Below are positions 1-7,889 of a DNA stretch of 64,000 nt, piece by piece. The position numbers and the translations under genes are program-made. The notes below the pieces were generated by a model. The model worked only from the letters and a program-made list of their open reading frames with translations, did no database searches and was not told the DNA's origin. Within the stretch, counting starts at the first letter, position 1, and every line of letters begins with the position of its first letter. Source of the stretch: Bernardetiaceae bacterium (GTDB taxonomy: Bacteria > Bacteroidota > Bacteroidia > Cytophagales > Thermoflexibacteraceae). The DNA lies in NCBI GenBank assembly GCA_025056255.1, contig JANWVT010000004.1, forward strand, positions 177,659 through 241,658, given 5' to 3'.

Positions 1-774
1 TGGAGCTTGCAACAGTTTCCAAAAAGTACCAACAGCCAAAAAGATAGAGTATAATGCCACCGAGATAAACATGCCAATGCTAACCACTCCCAGCGTGTAC
101 ACACAAGACCACTGCCAGCTCTTTTGGCTCAGATGCTTGTAAATAATCATAAGGCTGAAAAAATAACCCAGTAAATAAACTACAAAAATAGGTTGCAGCA
201 ATTCTGGCAGCACAAACAGCAGCGGATATGCCAACACCAATATAAAATTCCACAAGGCTGAAACATAGGTGTGGATGATGATATGTTCTCCTAAAAATAG
301 TTGCTTGCGCGGGTAAGGCAGCCAAGAAAGAAGCCCCATTAGCGGAATAAACAGAAAATAAGCAAAGCTGAAAGTATCGTTGAGCAATTGAAACATCACC
401 TCAGCCTGTTTTTCGGCAGGAGGTAAATTAGGTGCATTTGCTTGGTTAGACGGGGGGGAGCTTGTTTGCTCTACTACTGATTTTGCTGAGGCTTGTTGAA
501 GTTCTTGTGTCATGGATTTTTGCAGTATATCAGTTTTGAGCAATACTAAGGCAGAAAGGGTGATGCTAACTGCTAAAAACTTAAACGGATTGGTCAATTT
601 TGTTCTATCTGCAAACAAATAGGTGTGCACTACCCAATGAGGACGTATCAGCAAATAGTAAAAGGTGTATATAAAACCCTTTTCAACATCAAAAATTCCC
701 AGTACGTCTTCCCAGAGTTTATTCATGCTTAGGCGTGGAAGAGGCGCCGGTTGATTGGCACGTACAGACTCCAT
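1..774 (-). CDS. DUF3667-like membrane protein, truncated at the window edge
   Basis: The reading frame is open from an ATG at 774 down to base 1 (258 codons), so the C-terminus lies outside the window. An in-frame stop about 24 bases upstream limits the start. Residues 27-70 (FDVEKGFIYTFYYLLIRP, then DRTKLTNPFKFL) match my memory of the DUF3667 core: a GLLYTL..L..RP segment followed by R...Y.NPFKYL. Residues 100-125 form a Ser/Pro/Gln-rich linker, followed by several hydrophobic segments from about residue 135 onward. The N-terminal zinc-ribbon cysteines common in this family are absent. Function is unknown; it is presumably an inner-membrane protein. It stands alone, with the 903-1174 repeat upstream. 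Confidence 0.72.
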   Translation of the reverse strand, partial: MESVRANQPAPLPRLSMNKLWEDVLGIFDVEKGFIYTFYYLLIRPHWVVHTYLFADRTKLTNPFKFLAVSITLSALVLLKTDILQKSMTQELQQASAKSVVEQTSSPPSNQANAPNLPPAEKQAEVMFQLLNDTFSFAYFLFIPLMGLLSWLPYPRKQLFLGEHIIIHTYVSALWNFILVLAYPLLFVLPELLQPIFVVYLLGYFFSLMIIYKHLSQKSWQWSCVYTLGVVSIGMFISVALYSIFLAVGTFWKLLQAP

Positions 775-1417
775 AAATCCATTGCTTATAGTTGCTTAAT
801 GCAATTTACTCATCTTTTTTGTCATGCTTGCTCAGTGGCTTTTGAACATTTTCGATGCTTTTGAGCTCGATATTGTTTTGTGCCATAAATAGTATGTAAT
901 AGTTGTTCAGGTTTTTGCAAGATTTATGTTGCCAAATTTATATTCATGCAGGCAAACTCAACCTTGTTCGTATAACCCCGCACGTGGAGATGCGTGCAAC
1001 AGCGAAAACGTTTTGGAGTGTAGAGGGTGAAAAATTCCGCAATTCGAAATTTTCAATCCAAACTTCTATACGATGTAGTAAGGTTGTTTTTCCAGCTACT
1101 AATACTGAAATCCTGTTCATAATGCCATTCTGCAGTAGTGATTCAGGTTTTTACATGTTTACCCTTATGAAACCTACACATGTTCTTAAACTGCTTGCAG
1201 CAATTGTTGCAAAACTTGGAAAGTTTTGAAAATTTCTTAGATTAATTTATCAGTAGTGTTTTTACTCGCCTTGGGTCGGAATTTCACGTACCCACAAGGT
1301 GCCACCCTACTAAGTAAGATTAAACCCGACAGCTTTGAGAAGACTGTCGAGTTTGGTAATGTGGCTTCAAACCAATGTAGTTGAGATGAGCTCAATTGCT
1401 TAACGCATTTGCAAAGG
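775..1417. other. Intergenic region without a gene, mostly repeat element copy 1
   Basis: No convincing coding sequence is seen. The reading frame across 903-1229 runs through the dispersed repeat and has no family resemblance. The repeat occupies 903-1174. The remaining 240 bases before the end of the SoxB-like gene hold no recognisable site. Confidence 0.6.
903..1174 (+). repeat. Dispersed intergenic repeat R1, copy 1 (most diverged)
   Basis: It begins with TTGTTCAGGTTTTTGCAAG and ends with ATTCAGGTTTTTACATGTTT, so both ends carry a TCAGGTTTTT motif in the same orientation. The shared landmarks are in order: TGCCAAATTTATATTCATGC near 930-950, a CGTGGAGATGCGTGCAACAGC segment, TTTTGGAGTGTAGAGG near 1013-1026, an AATCCTGTTCAT remnant, and the end block. 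It aligns along its whole length with the copies at 18435, 31244 and 52275 but is the most diverged. No open frame is conserved among copies, so it is probably non-coding. Confidence 0.75.
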
Positions 1418-3121
1418 CTATTGAAATTGATAGTCCACACCGCGTACCTGAGTAAGCAGTTCTTGTGGCACGTCTAATGCTTTGGCTGAAAGAGCAGGGC
1501 GGGGCGTTACAGGGCTGTTGACTTTCAAATACTCTTTCATAACCATATGCAGGGTAAAAGGCGTATTTTTCATATTGGTTACTCCCTTCATCCGGCAGAG
1601 CACGTCTTCGGGGTCGCCGTCGCGTTCGCACGCACACAAGGTATAAGTTTTATTAGGGTCAAGCGGCTGGTCGTTAATCAGTATGCTTTGCACGCGTTGC
1701 CCTTTCTCGCCGTATGCATAAAAAGTAATTTTCATGCCTTTAAACTTCACTACCCATCCACCAAATCGTTCGGCTGCATTTTTGGCGAATACGTTGTTTA
1801 GTTCTTTTTCCAGCCATTCGCGAATTTGCTTACCTGTAGCCTGTGCCACTCGTACAATGCTGTCAACGGGCAACATTTCATATAAAAAAGCGCTGTTGAT
1901 GGGAATATTGCCGGTTTTGTCGGGAGTAGCACGTGGCGAGCAAAACCGAAAACCGTTGGAAAGGACAACATCTACTTTGTACTCGTCTTTGAGCTTCCAA
2001 TACAGGGCGTCTAAAATGAGCGTGTCAATGGTATTTTCAATCACGAAATAGCGGTATAGCGGTAGTGTGCTGTAACCGATGACAGTGTTAAGGTCTTCTA
2101 GGAAAGGATGCTCGCTTTCTGCTATCAGTGCTTCCATTGATTTGTCGGGCTTGTAGCGGGTAGTACTGATTTCTACCAGTTCATACTCGTCTTTTATGAC
2201 TTTGCCATTTTGCACGGTAAGTGCTAACTTGCCAACAAATGAACCAAAAGCACCCGGTTCTACTACCTTGGCGTATTTGCATACAATTGGGGTGCGAACG
2301 CGCTCGTGGGTATCTCCACCAAAGATGTAGTCCACTCCTTCACATACAGGTGAGTTAGCTAAATGAATTTGTTGAGATAAGCCCAGATGAGACAGTAAAA
2401 CAACAAAAGCACACTGTTCCTGATTGCGCAAAACATCTACGTAGTGGGCAATATTTTCCTCGGGCTGCGTGTAAATAATACCTTTGCTGTAGTTGGGCGA
2501 CTGCCTAAGGGGCACTAAGGGGTCTGTATAACCTATAAAGCCAATTTTGACGCCATTTACGTGCCAGATGTGATACGGCTGGAAAATGAGCTCTCCTTTT
2601 TTACCGTCTCCTAAGTCGTGATACATATTAGTACACACCTTAGGCGCATGAAGTGCGCCAAGTAGTTGCTGCATTGTTTTTTTGTAGTAAACAACTTCCC
2701 AATTGCCGGGTAAGAAAAGGTCGTAGCGCAACTGATTCAAGATAGGCACCAGAGCTTTCCCTTTGGTTTTCACCGAAAGTTCACTTCCTTGAAACATATC
2801 GCCCGTATCTACCAAGAACGTATGCGGATGTGCTTTCCTGAACTCGTTTAAATAGCTTGCTAAGTAGGCATATCCGCCTGTTTTTCTAAATACTATTTTG
2901 CCATTTTCCCAAAACAACTCGTCATGTGCATGTAGCTGACAATGCACATCGGTAGTTTGTAGCAAGTAAATGGTAAAACTCTCGGCGTTCGACTTTTGGC
3001 TGCTCGTTCGTTCAGCAGTTTGAGCAGCAAAAGGAAAACTCGAAAAGGTGGTTGTCCCAATGCCAACAGCACCTAGTTGTTTGAGAAATTCTCTACGCTC
3101 GCGTTGTTTTTTCATTGTCAT
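1418..3121 (-). CDS. Tat-exported SoxB/5'-nucleotidase-family metallophosphatase
   Basis: A 567-residue calcineurin-like phosphoesterase with a C-terminal 5'-nucleotidase domain. The N-terminus has a twin-arginine signal (RREFLKQLG, residues 9-17) followed by a hydrophobic stretch, so it should be exported folded. Metal-binding motifs are visible: TTDVHCQL (D58, H60), VDTGDMFQG (D108), SHLG and GGDTHERV. The usual GNH[D/E] motif reads GNWE (139-142), so the His is Trp; as I recall, SoxB thiosulfohydrolases have a similar GHWE. The C-terminal half (from about residue 350) contains NGFR and a YEMLPVDSIV segment typical of the nucleotidase domain. No other sox genes are near, so thiosulfate use is not supported by context; nucleotide or sugar-nucleotide hydrolysis is equally possible. 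It follows the DUF2490 gene by 17 bases. A second ATG at 3115 is an alternative start. Confidence 0.85.
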   Translation of the reverse strand: MTMKKQRERREFLKQLGAVGIGTTTFSSFPFAAQTAERTSSQKSNAESFTIYLLQTTDVHCQLHAHDELFWENGKIVFRKTGGYAYLASYLNEFRKAHPHTFLVDTGDMFQGSELSVKTKGKALVPILNQLRYDLFLPGNWEVVYYKKTMQQLLGALHAPKVCTNMYHDLGDGKKGELIFQPYHIWHVNGVKIGFIGYTDPLVPLRQSPNYSKGIIYTQPEENIAHYVDVLRNQEQCAFVVLLSHLGLSQQIHLANSPVCEGVDYIFGGDTHERVRTPIVCKYAKVVEPGAFGSFVGKLALTVQNGKVIKDEYELVEISTTRYKPDKSMEALIAESEHPFLEDLNTVIGYSTLPLYRYFVIENTIDTLILDALYWKLKDEYKVDVVLSNGFRFCSPRATPDKTGNIPINSAFLYEMLPVDSIVRVAQATGKQIREWLEKELNNVFAKNAAERFGGWVVKFKGMKITFYAYGEKGQRVQSILINDQPLDPNKTYTLCACERDGDPEDVLCRMKGVTNMKNTPFTLHMVMKEYLKVNSPVTPRPALSAKALDVPQELLTQVRGVDYQFQ

Positions 3122-3138
3122 ATTCGTAAAAAAGGTGG

Positions 3139-3867
3139 TTACTTCTTTGGCGGCAACGTGTAGTAAAAATGAGTAACAAGGTTATTCTCGTCTATTAGCT
3201 CCATTCTGTTGCGCAGCAAACGGTTGATGTAGATATATCCTAATTCTACTCGCCAACGAGCATTAGGTTTGTAATGCACATTAAAAATTAACCGATTGTG
3301 GTCATAGTGCTGCTTTTCTGCCATGCCAAACACATGTAGTAAGAGCTCATTAGCGGCAAAAGCTATCCACTTATCATTAAAGCGATAGCGCACCCCTAAG
3401 CGTTGCCTCAGCCGTACTGCATCGTCAACAGACTCGTTTTGAAAATGGCGGTATTCTGCCCATGCGCGCAAAGTAGCCGTCCATTTTTTACTTAGTTCGG
3501 GTTGCCACTCCGTTAGTGCTGCATAGCGAAACTCGTGCTGCAATGGAGCATCTGCATCGGAGGGACTAACAATAATAGGGCTGGCAGCAAACCAAGTGAA
3601 GGGTGAGATGCTGGCGGCAAACTTAGGCGACGGCTTGTAGTGAACAAATACGCGTATGCTATGCGTTAAGTGTTCGTAGGCAGGATTCCACGCTGCCTGA
3701 TTGAACAAGTTATTCTGCCGACGCATCTGCCCCTCTAATTCTACATAAACAGCTGGCGAAATAGGCTCTGTAACAGACAAGCGCGTCCACCAGTTAATAT
3801 GACTCTGGCAGCAAGCTGATACATGTAACAACATGGCTATGCAGCATGTCTCAAAACGGCAAAACAT
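3139..3867 (-). CDS. DUF2490 family outer-membrane protein
   Basis: About 242 residues from an ATG at 3867 that gives a short hydrophobic signal (CCIAMLLHVSACC). The body shows the alternating pattern of a beta-barrel with many aromatic strand ends, and the motifs RLRQRLGVRYRF and WRVELGYIYI fit DUF2490, a predicted outer-membrane family of unknown function. The frame is open upstream to 3942, but that would overlap the promoter of the divergent gene; ATG at 3834 is another choice. It precedes the SoxB-like gene by 17 bases on the same strand, so the two are probably co-transcribed. Confidence 0.7.
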   Translation of the reverse strand: MFCRFETCCIAMLLHVSACCQSHINWWTRLSVTEPISPAVYVELEGQMRRQNNLFNQAAWNPAYEHLTHSIRVFVHYKPSPKFAASISPFTWFAASPIIVSPSDADAPLQHEFRYAALTEWQPELSKKWTATLRAWAEYRHFQNESVDDAVRLRQRLGVRYRFNDKWIAFAANELLLHVFGMAEKQHYDHNRLIFNVHYKPNARWRVELGYIYINRLLRNRMELIDENNLVTHFYYTLPPKK

Positions 3868-3945
3868 ATATTCATATAAACATGTATTTATTCGTAATTT
3901 TAGCAACTTTATCGCACATATGCAAGATTTACATTTTTGCATGTT

Positions 3946-3953
3946 TAAATTTG
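3946..3953 (+). promoter_or_regulatory. Predicted -7 element TAAATTTG
   Basis: Exact match to the Bacteroidota consensus TAnnTTTG, ending 20 bases before the ATG at 3974. No clear -33 TTTG is present at the expected distance. It supports choosing 3974 over the upstream ATG at 3833. Confidence 0.5.
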
Positions 3954-3973
3954 AAAAAACATATTACTTGGGT

Positions 3974-6142
3974 ATGTCGCTCCGACCTTTGCTTGCTGCC
4001 AGTCGCAAAGAACTCAACCAAATATTACTCAACGTGGAAGCCGGACAATTGCCAACTGACTTGTACGGCTTTGTGTTCATCAACTCTGCTGTAGGAACGG
4101 TCAACACAAACGGACTTCCGTATCCTGAAAAATACGCCGACGGCACGCCAGCACAAGAATATGGCACTCCTATTATTAATGGAGATGGACTCATACTCAA
4201 ATTTGACTTCACCAAGAAAGGACAAGTATTGCTTAGCACGGGCTTGCTACGAACCCCTTGCTACTATGCCGACGAGGCAACCATGCGCGGAACAGTATGG
4301 CATAAAAAATATGGCTTTCGAAATTTCGGACTGGCACGCATTTCTGTTAAAATGGGAACGCGCAACCAAATCAATACTGCTATTCAACCTGTAAAATTTG
4401 GCAATGATACCAACACCCGCCTACTGGCTACTTTCGATGCTGGTAGACCTTTCGAGTTTGACCCCCACAATTTGAATCTCATTACCCCAATTGGCAAAAA
4501 CAAAGAGTGGCGTGCTGGCACCCCGCCGTTCATGAATCCGCCTTTTGCCATGGTGCTTACCACAGCGCACCCAGTTTTTGACCCACGCACACGCGAGCTA
4601 TTTACGGTAAATTTTACCAAAACAACCGAAGCGCTCTTGGCTGCTACCACTCTTTTTAGTGGGTTAGAGACCGACCCAGAAGGATTGGAAGCCCGCATTC
4701 GCAACTTTATGCAACTGGTAGAAAAAGAAAATCTTTCTCAAAAAGATTTGCTCAGCCGCGCAAGTAAGTTTTTCAAAACACTAGAAAACCAATATGTGCC
4801 CCAAAGAACTGTTTGGGAAAAACTATGGCACCTACTCAAAAACGTTTTCTTAGGAAAAATAGATAGCCTGATTAGCAACAAAAATGCGGTTTACTTGATG
4901 AAATGGAACGGTCAAGGGGCGCTGCAACAATGGGAAGTTACCGACCAGCAAGGCAAAGGGCTGTTAATTGACCAAAACATGCATCAAATCGGGTTCAGCC
5001 AAGACTACATCATCCTTATTGATGCTGCATTTAAATTCAGTTTAGATGTAATGTTGTACAACATTTTTCCTGATAAGCCCGAGCTTGATGCTTTTATCCG
5101 AAAACTTACAAGCGGTGTGCAGCAAGATGCTACTGATATTTATCTGATTCGTCGTGCCGACTTACAGCCCAATGTTAAGCGAGTACAGGCTAAAAAAATC
5201 GTCATTCCAATGGAAATGGTACATTTCTCGGTCAACTATCAAAACCCAGACGATATTATTACGCTGTTTTCGGCACATAACTGCTCTGCCTGCCCCGCTG
5301 AGTGGCTGCGTCCTTATGACCGCGAGGCGCTTTATCCTGAACGGCAAGTGAGCGCCGACAAAGTAGGTTTGCTGGCAGTGGGAGCAATGGATGTGGGGCA
5401 AGTGGGAAAAATTGTTATAGATGCTCGCAATGGCGTGTATCTGGCTGAACGCAGTAAATATTACTTTCATACCGACAAACAAGGCGCACATACGTGGGGA
5501 GTTGGTCTGTACACTCACCGCAACCTGTGCTCTGCCGACCATACTACCGACAACATCACCCACATATACTGGCAAAGCTATGGTCTGCGCTCCGATATGC
5601 TCACTGTGTTTATTCGCCAACTATACGATAGCGCCAACCGCCGCCGCACAGTACCAGTATCGGAAGTGCTTGCAGCTACGCAAGAAGGAGCCCCTTATGT
5701 GCTGTTTTGTTTAGAAACAGAAAGCATGACAGTAAAAGATTTTTACGCTTTTGATAAAGAAACCTACTTTTGGTCGTTGCAATTTGTTCCACGCAGCCAG
5801 TCCAGAGCTGATGTGCCGCCCTATCAGGACGGATACATTTTCACTACTGTAACAGTAGGCTATCCACAAGCCAATGGCACTTATGATTACCAACCGGAAG
5901 TTTGGCTGTTTGACGCCACCGACTTAGCAGGAGGACCTATTTGCAAACTTCATCATCCAGACATGTCATTTGGGTTTACTATACACAGCGCTTGGACTCC
6001 CGATGCACATCCTAATACTAACCCTGACTACAAAATCAATATTAAAGAAGACTACGATTACATGCTTAACAAAATTCGGAATCGAGAATTCCGACAAGAA
6101 ATTGGTCAAATTTTTCAGCATTATGTCTATCCCAATTTTTAA
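3974..6142 (+). CDS. Carotenoid cleavage oxygenase (RPE65) family protein
   Basis: A 722-residue member of the non-haem iron oxygenases that cleave carotenoids, apocarotenoids or stilbenes. The four iron-binding histidines can be placed by their contexts: H199 (TTAHPVFDP), H337 (MHQIGFSQDYIIL, matching the family's HDF..T..Y..), H417 (VHFSVNY) and H671 (SFGFTIHSAW). N-terminal family features are also present (INGDGLILKFDF, GTVWHKKYG, GTRNQINTA). The spacing from H199 to H337 is larger than I recall for the roughly 500-residue bacterial enzymes, and total length is also large, so an inserted segment around residues 220-330 is likely. No signal peptide is seen from 3974; the frame is open to 3833 but that stretch is basic and unconserved in style. 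The next gene begins five bases after the stop. The substrate cannot be read from the sequence. Confidence 0.85.
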   Translation: MSLRPLLAASRKELNQILLNVEAGQLPTDLYGFVFINSAVGTVNTNGLPYPEKYADGTPAQEYGTPIINGDGLILKFDFTKKGQVLLSTGLLRTPCYYADEATMRGTVWHKKYGFRNFGLARISVKMGTRNQINTAIQPVKFGNDTNTRLLATFDAGRPFEFDPHNLNLITPIGKNKEWRAGTPPFMNPPFAMVLTTAHPVFDPRTRELFTVNFTKTTEALLAATTLFSGLETDPEGLEARIRNFMQLVEKENLSQKDLLSRASKFFKTLENQYVPQRTVWEKLWHLLKNVFLGKIDSLISNKNAVYLMKWNGQGALQQWEVTDQQGKGLLIDQNMHQIGFSQDYIILIDAAFKFSLDVMLYNIFPDKPELDAFIRKLTSGVQQDATDIYLIRRADLQPNVKRVQAKKIVIPMEMVHFSVNYQNPDDIITLFSAHNCSACPAEWLRPYDREALYPERQVSADKVGLLAVGAMDVGQVGKIVIDARNGVYLAERSKYYFHTDKQGAHTWGVGLYTHRNLCSADHTTDNITHIYWQSYGLRSDMLTVFIRQLYDSANRRRTVPVSEVLAATQEGAPYVLFCLETESMTVKDFYAFDKETYFWSLQFVPRSQSRADVPPYQDGYIFTTVTVGYPQANGTYDYQPEVWLFDATDLAGGPICKLHHPDMSFGFTIHSAWTPDAHPNTNPDYKINIKEDYDYMLNKIRNREFRQEIGQIFQHYVYPNF

Positions 6143-6147
6143 TTGTC

Positions 6148-7632
6148 ATGAATTTCTTGTTCTCTCAGCATCTGAACGTGTCAGAGCTCGAACCTGAATG
6201 GCAAAATGAATACCGCCGGATAGGAAAACTCTATGCCACTTGGGGAGGTTGGTTGGCTGCCCTGTTCTATCCTCTGGGCATTCTTTCTCAATGGCACGTT
6301 CCCAAGGAAAATGAGCTACTTTGGTGGTTCATGATGCTGTTTCCTACGCCGGTCATTTTGCTCACACTTGCCTTGCAGCGCATTTTGAAATTTCGGCATG
6401 AAATTGTTTTTGAAGTGGTCGCTGTGGCACTGTTTACCTCAGCTGCCTATCGTCCTAACTGCATAGATTGGGTTCCCTACTTAGTGTCGAATATTATTTG
6501 CTTTATTGCAGCAGCAGTTATGACTATCCTCTATCCAGTCATTTTTGTCATTAACTTCACCTACATTATTGGCATCAACATTCTGTTTTTCGCGCTTTTT
6601 TGCAAACAACCTATCATAAACTTTTTCGTTTCTAACGAGTTTCCCGGATTTTTTGTAGTTGGCATACTGTCTTTTTCCATTTCCATTTTTCGCTATTACA
6701 TCCTGAAAAGTAATTTCATGAACAGCTTGATGCTGAAAATAACTCTTCGACAATTAGATGAAAAAAACAAGAGTTTGGAAATAGCACAAGCCGAGCTGCT
6801 ATCTCAACAAGAAGAAATATTGGCTCAGCGCGACTTTATTGCTACCCAAAACAGCGAGTTAGAACAAAAAAACCGCATGATTACCGATTCCATTCGCTAT
6901 GCACAGCGCATTCAGCAAGCTATGCTACCTTTGAGCGAAGCTATGCGAGCGGTATTTCCTGAGCACTTCGTTGTCTATCAGCCCCGAGATATTGTGAGCG
7001 GCGACTTCTATTGGCTGCAGGAAAAAGACCACTACATTTTCTTAGCAGCTGCCGATTGTACCGGACACGGCGTGCCCGGTGCACTAATGAGTACAATTGG
7101 CAACAGCCTTTTAGAGCAAACCGTTGTGGAGCACGGCATTACTACGCCCAATGCTATTTTAAGTGAAATGCGTATGCTGGTACAAAAAGCACTCAAACAA
7201 CGCGAAACAGCCAACAAAGACGGAATGGATATTGCCCTTGTGCGCATTGATAAAGCAAAAAAAGAACTTGTATTTGCTGGCGCCAGAGCACCCATTCTAA
7301 TTGTACAGCATAATACCTTGCTGTACACAAGAGGCGACCTAACCGACATAGGCGGAGATGACTACGCCAATAAACACTTTACTAACCATTATTTTTCTTT
7401 TGAACAACCACTGGTTTTTTACTTATTCTCCGACGGCTATCAAGACCAGTTCGGCGGACCAAACAACAAACGATTTGGCATTAAAAGATTGAAAGAACTG
7501 GCTTTGCAGGTGCATGCCCTTCCAATGGAACAACAAAAGCAAATTTTTATTGAAACACTTAACCACTGGCAAGCGCAAAGTATGCAACCTCAATTAGACG
7601 ATATTATGTTGATAGGCGTACGACTGATGTAA
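6148..7632 (+). CDS. Membrane-bound SpoIIE-type PP2C serine phosphatase
   Basis: 494 residues in three parts: an N-terminal membrane region (about 30-185, five or six hydrophobic segments), a coiled coil (about 198-250, rich in Leu, Glu, Gln) and a C-terminal SpoIIE/RsbU-type phosphatase domain (about 255-494). The phosphatase metal residues lie in SGDFYWL (D286), AAADCTGHGVPGALMS (D303), FSDGYQDQFGG and LDDIMLIG. IRYAQRIQQAMLP at the domain start is typical of the Bacteroidota members. Such enzymes dephosphorylate anti-sigma antagonist or similar regulators; no partner (STAS or kinase) is encoded nearby. The start is five bases after the oxygenase stop, so the pair is probably one transcription unit, hinting at sensing linked to the oxygenase product or to membrane state (inference). 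Confidence 0.88.
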   Translation: MNFLFSQHLNVSELEPEWQNEYRRIGKLYATWGGWLAALFYPLGILSQWHVPKENELLWWFMMLFPTPVILLTLALQRILKFRHEIVFEVVAVALFTSAAYRPNCIDWVPYLVSNIICFIAAAVMTILYPVIFVINFTYIIGINILFFALFCKQPIINFFVSNEFPGFFVVGILSFSISIFRYYILKSNFMNSLMLKITLRQLDEKNKSLEIAQAELLSQQEEILAQRDFIATQNSELEQKNRMITDSIRYAQRIQQAMLPLSEAMRAVFPEHFVVYQPRDIVSGDFYWLQEKDHYIFLAAADCTGHGVPGALMSTIGNSLLEQTVVEHGITTPNAILSEMRMLVQKALKQRETANKDGMDIALVRIDKAKKELVFAGARAPILIVQHNTLLYTRGDLTDIGGDDYANKHFTNHYFSFEQPLVFYLFSDGYQDQFGGPNNKRFGIKRLKELALQVHALPMEQQKQIFIETLNHWQAQSMQPQLDDIMLIGVRLM

Positions 7633-7889
7633 TTGGGGCGCATTTTTTGGTTTTGTAGTCGATACAGACTGCTGAACACTCGCAAATGGTTATCCACTCT
7701 CGCCTAAGAGGCTTATCCAATATTATTCACTAACAATTTTACAGGTAAAAAACAGCTGTTTTTTTGCCAGCTATTTGGCAACGCACCGCATGGCTGCCAT
7801 CGATTGCTAAACTTTTGGTATCAAAAAAACAGCTGGTAGCACTCCAACACAGCTGTTTTTCTTATCTTAGATTGCTTCAATGTGATAAT
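7633..7889. promoter_or_regulatory. Intergenic region with DnaA-box-like 9-mers and CAGCTG palindromes
   Basis: Three 9-mers resembling DnaA boxes lie within 42 bases: TTATCCACT (7690-7698), TTATCCAAT (7713-7721) and TTATTCACT (7723-7731). Downstream is an 18-bp perfect palindrome, AAAAAACAGCTGTTTTTT (7747-7764), then the terminator-like hairpin at 7825-7860. A weak -7-like TATCTTAG (7863-7870) follows, 19 bases before the DUF58 start. Confidence 0.45.
7825..7860 (+). terminator. Predicted intrinsic terminator-like hairpin
   Basis: Arms AAAAACAGCTG (7825-7835) and CAGCTGTTTTT (7850-7860) are perfect complements around a 14-base loop, and the right arm ends in a T tract. It would end transcripts from the phosphatase gene at 7632. 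The A/T flanks make it usable on either strand. Confidence 0.5.

Noticed and set aside
7690..7731. Chromosome replication origin
   Set aside because: Three imperfect 9-mers without dnaA or dnaN nearby and no AT-rich unwinding region are not enough.
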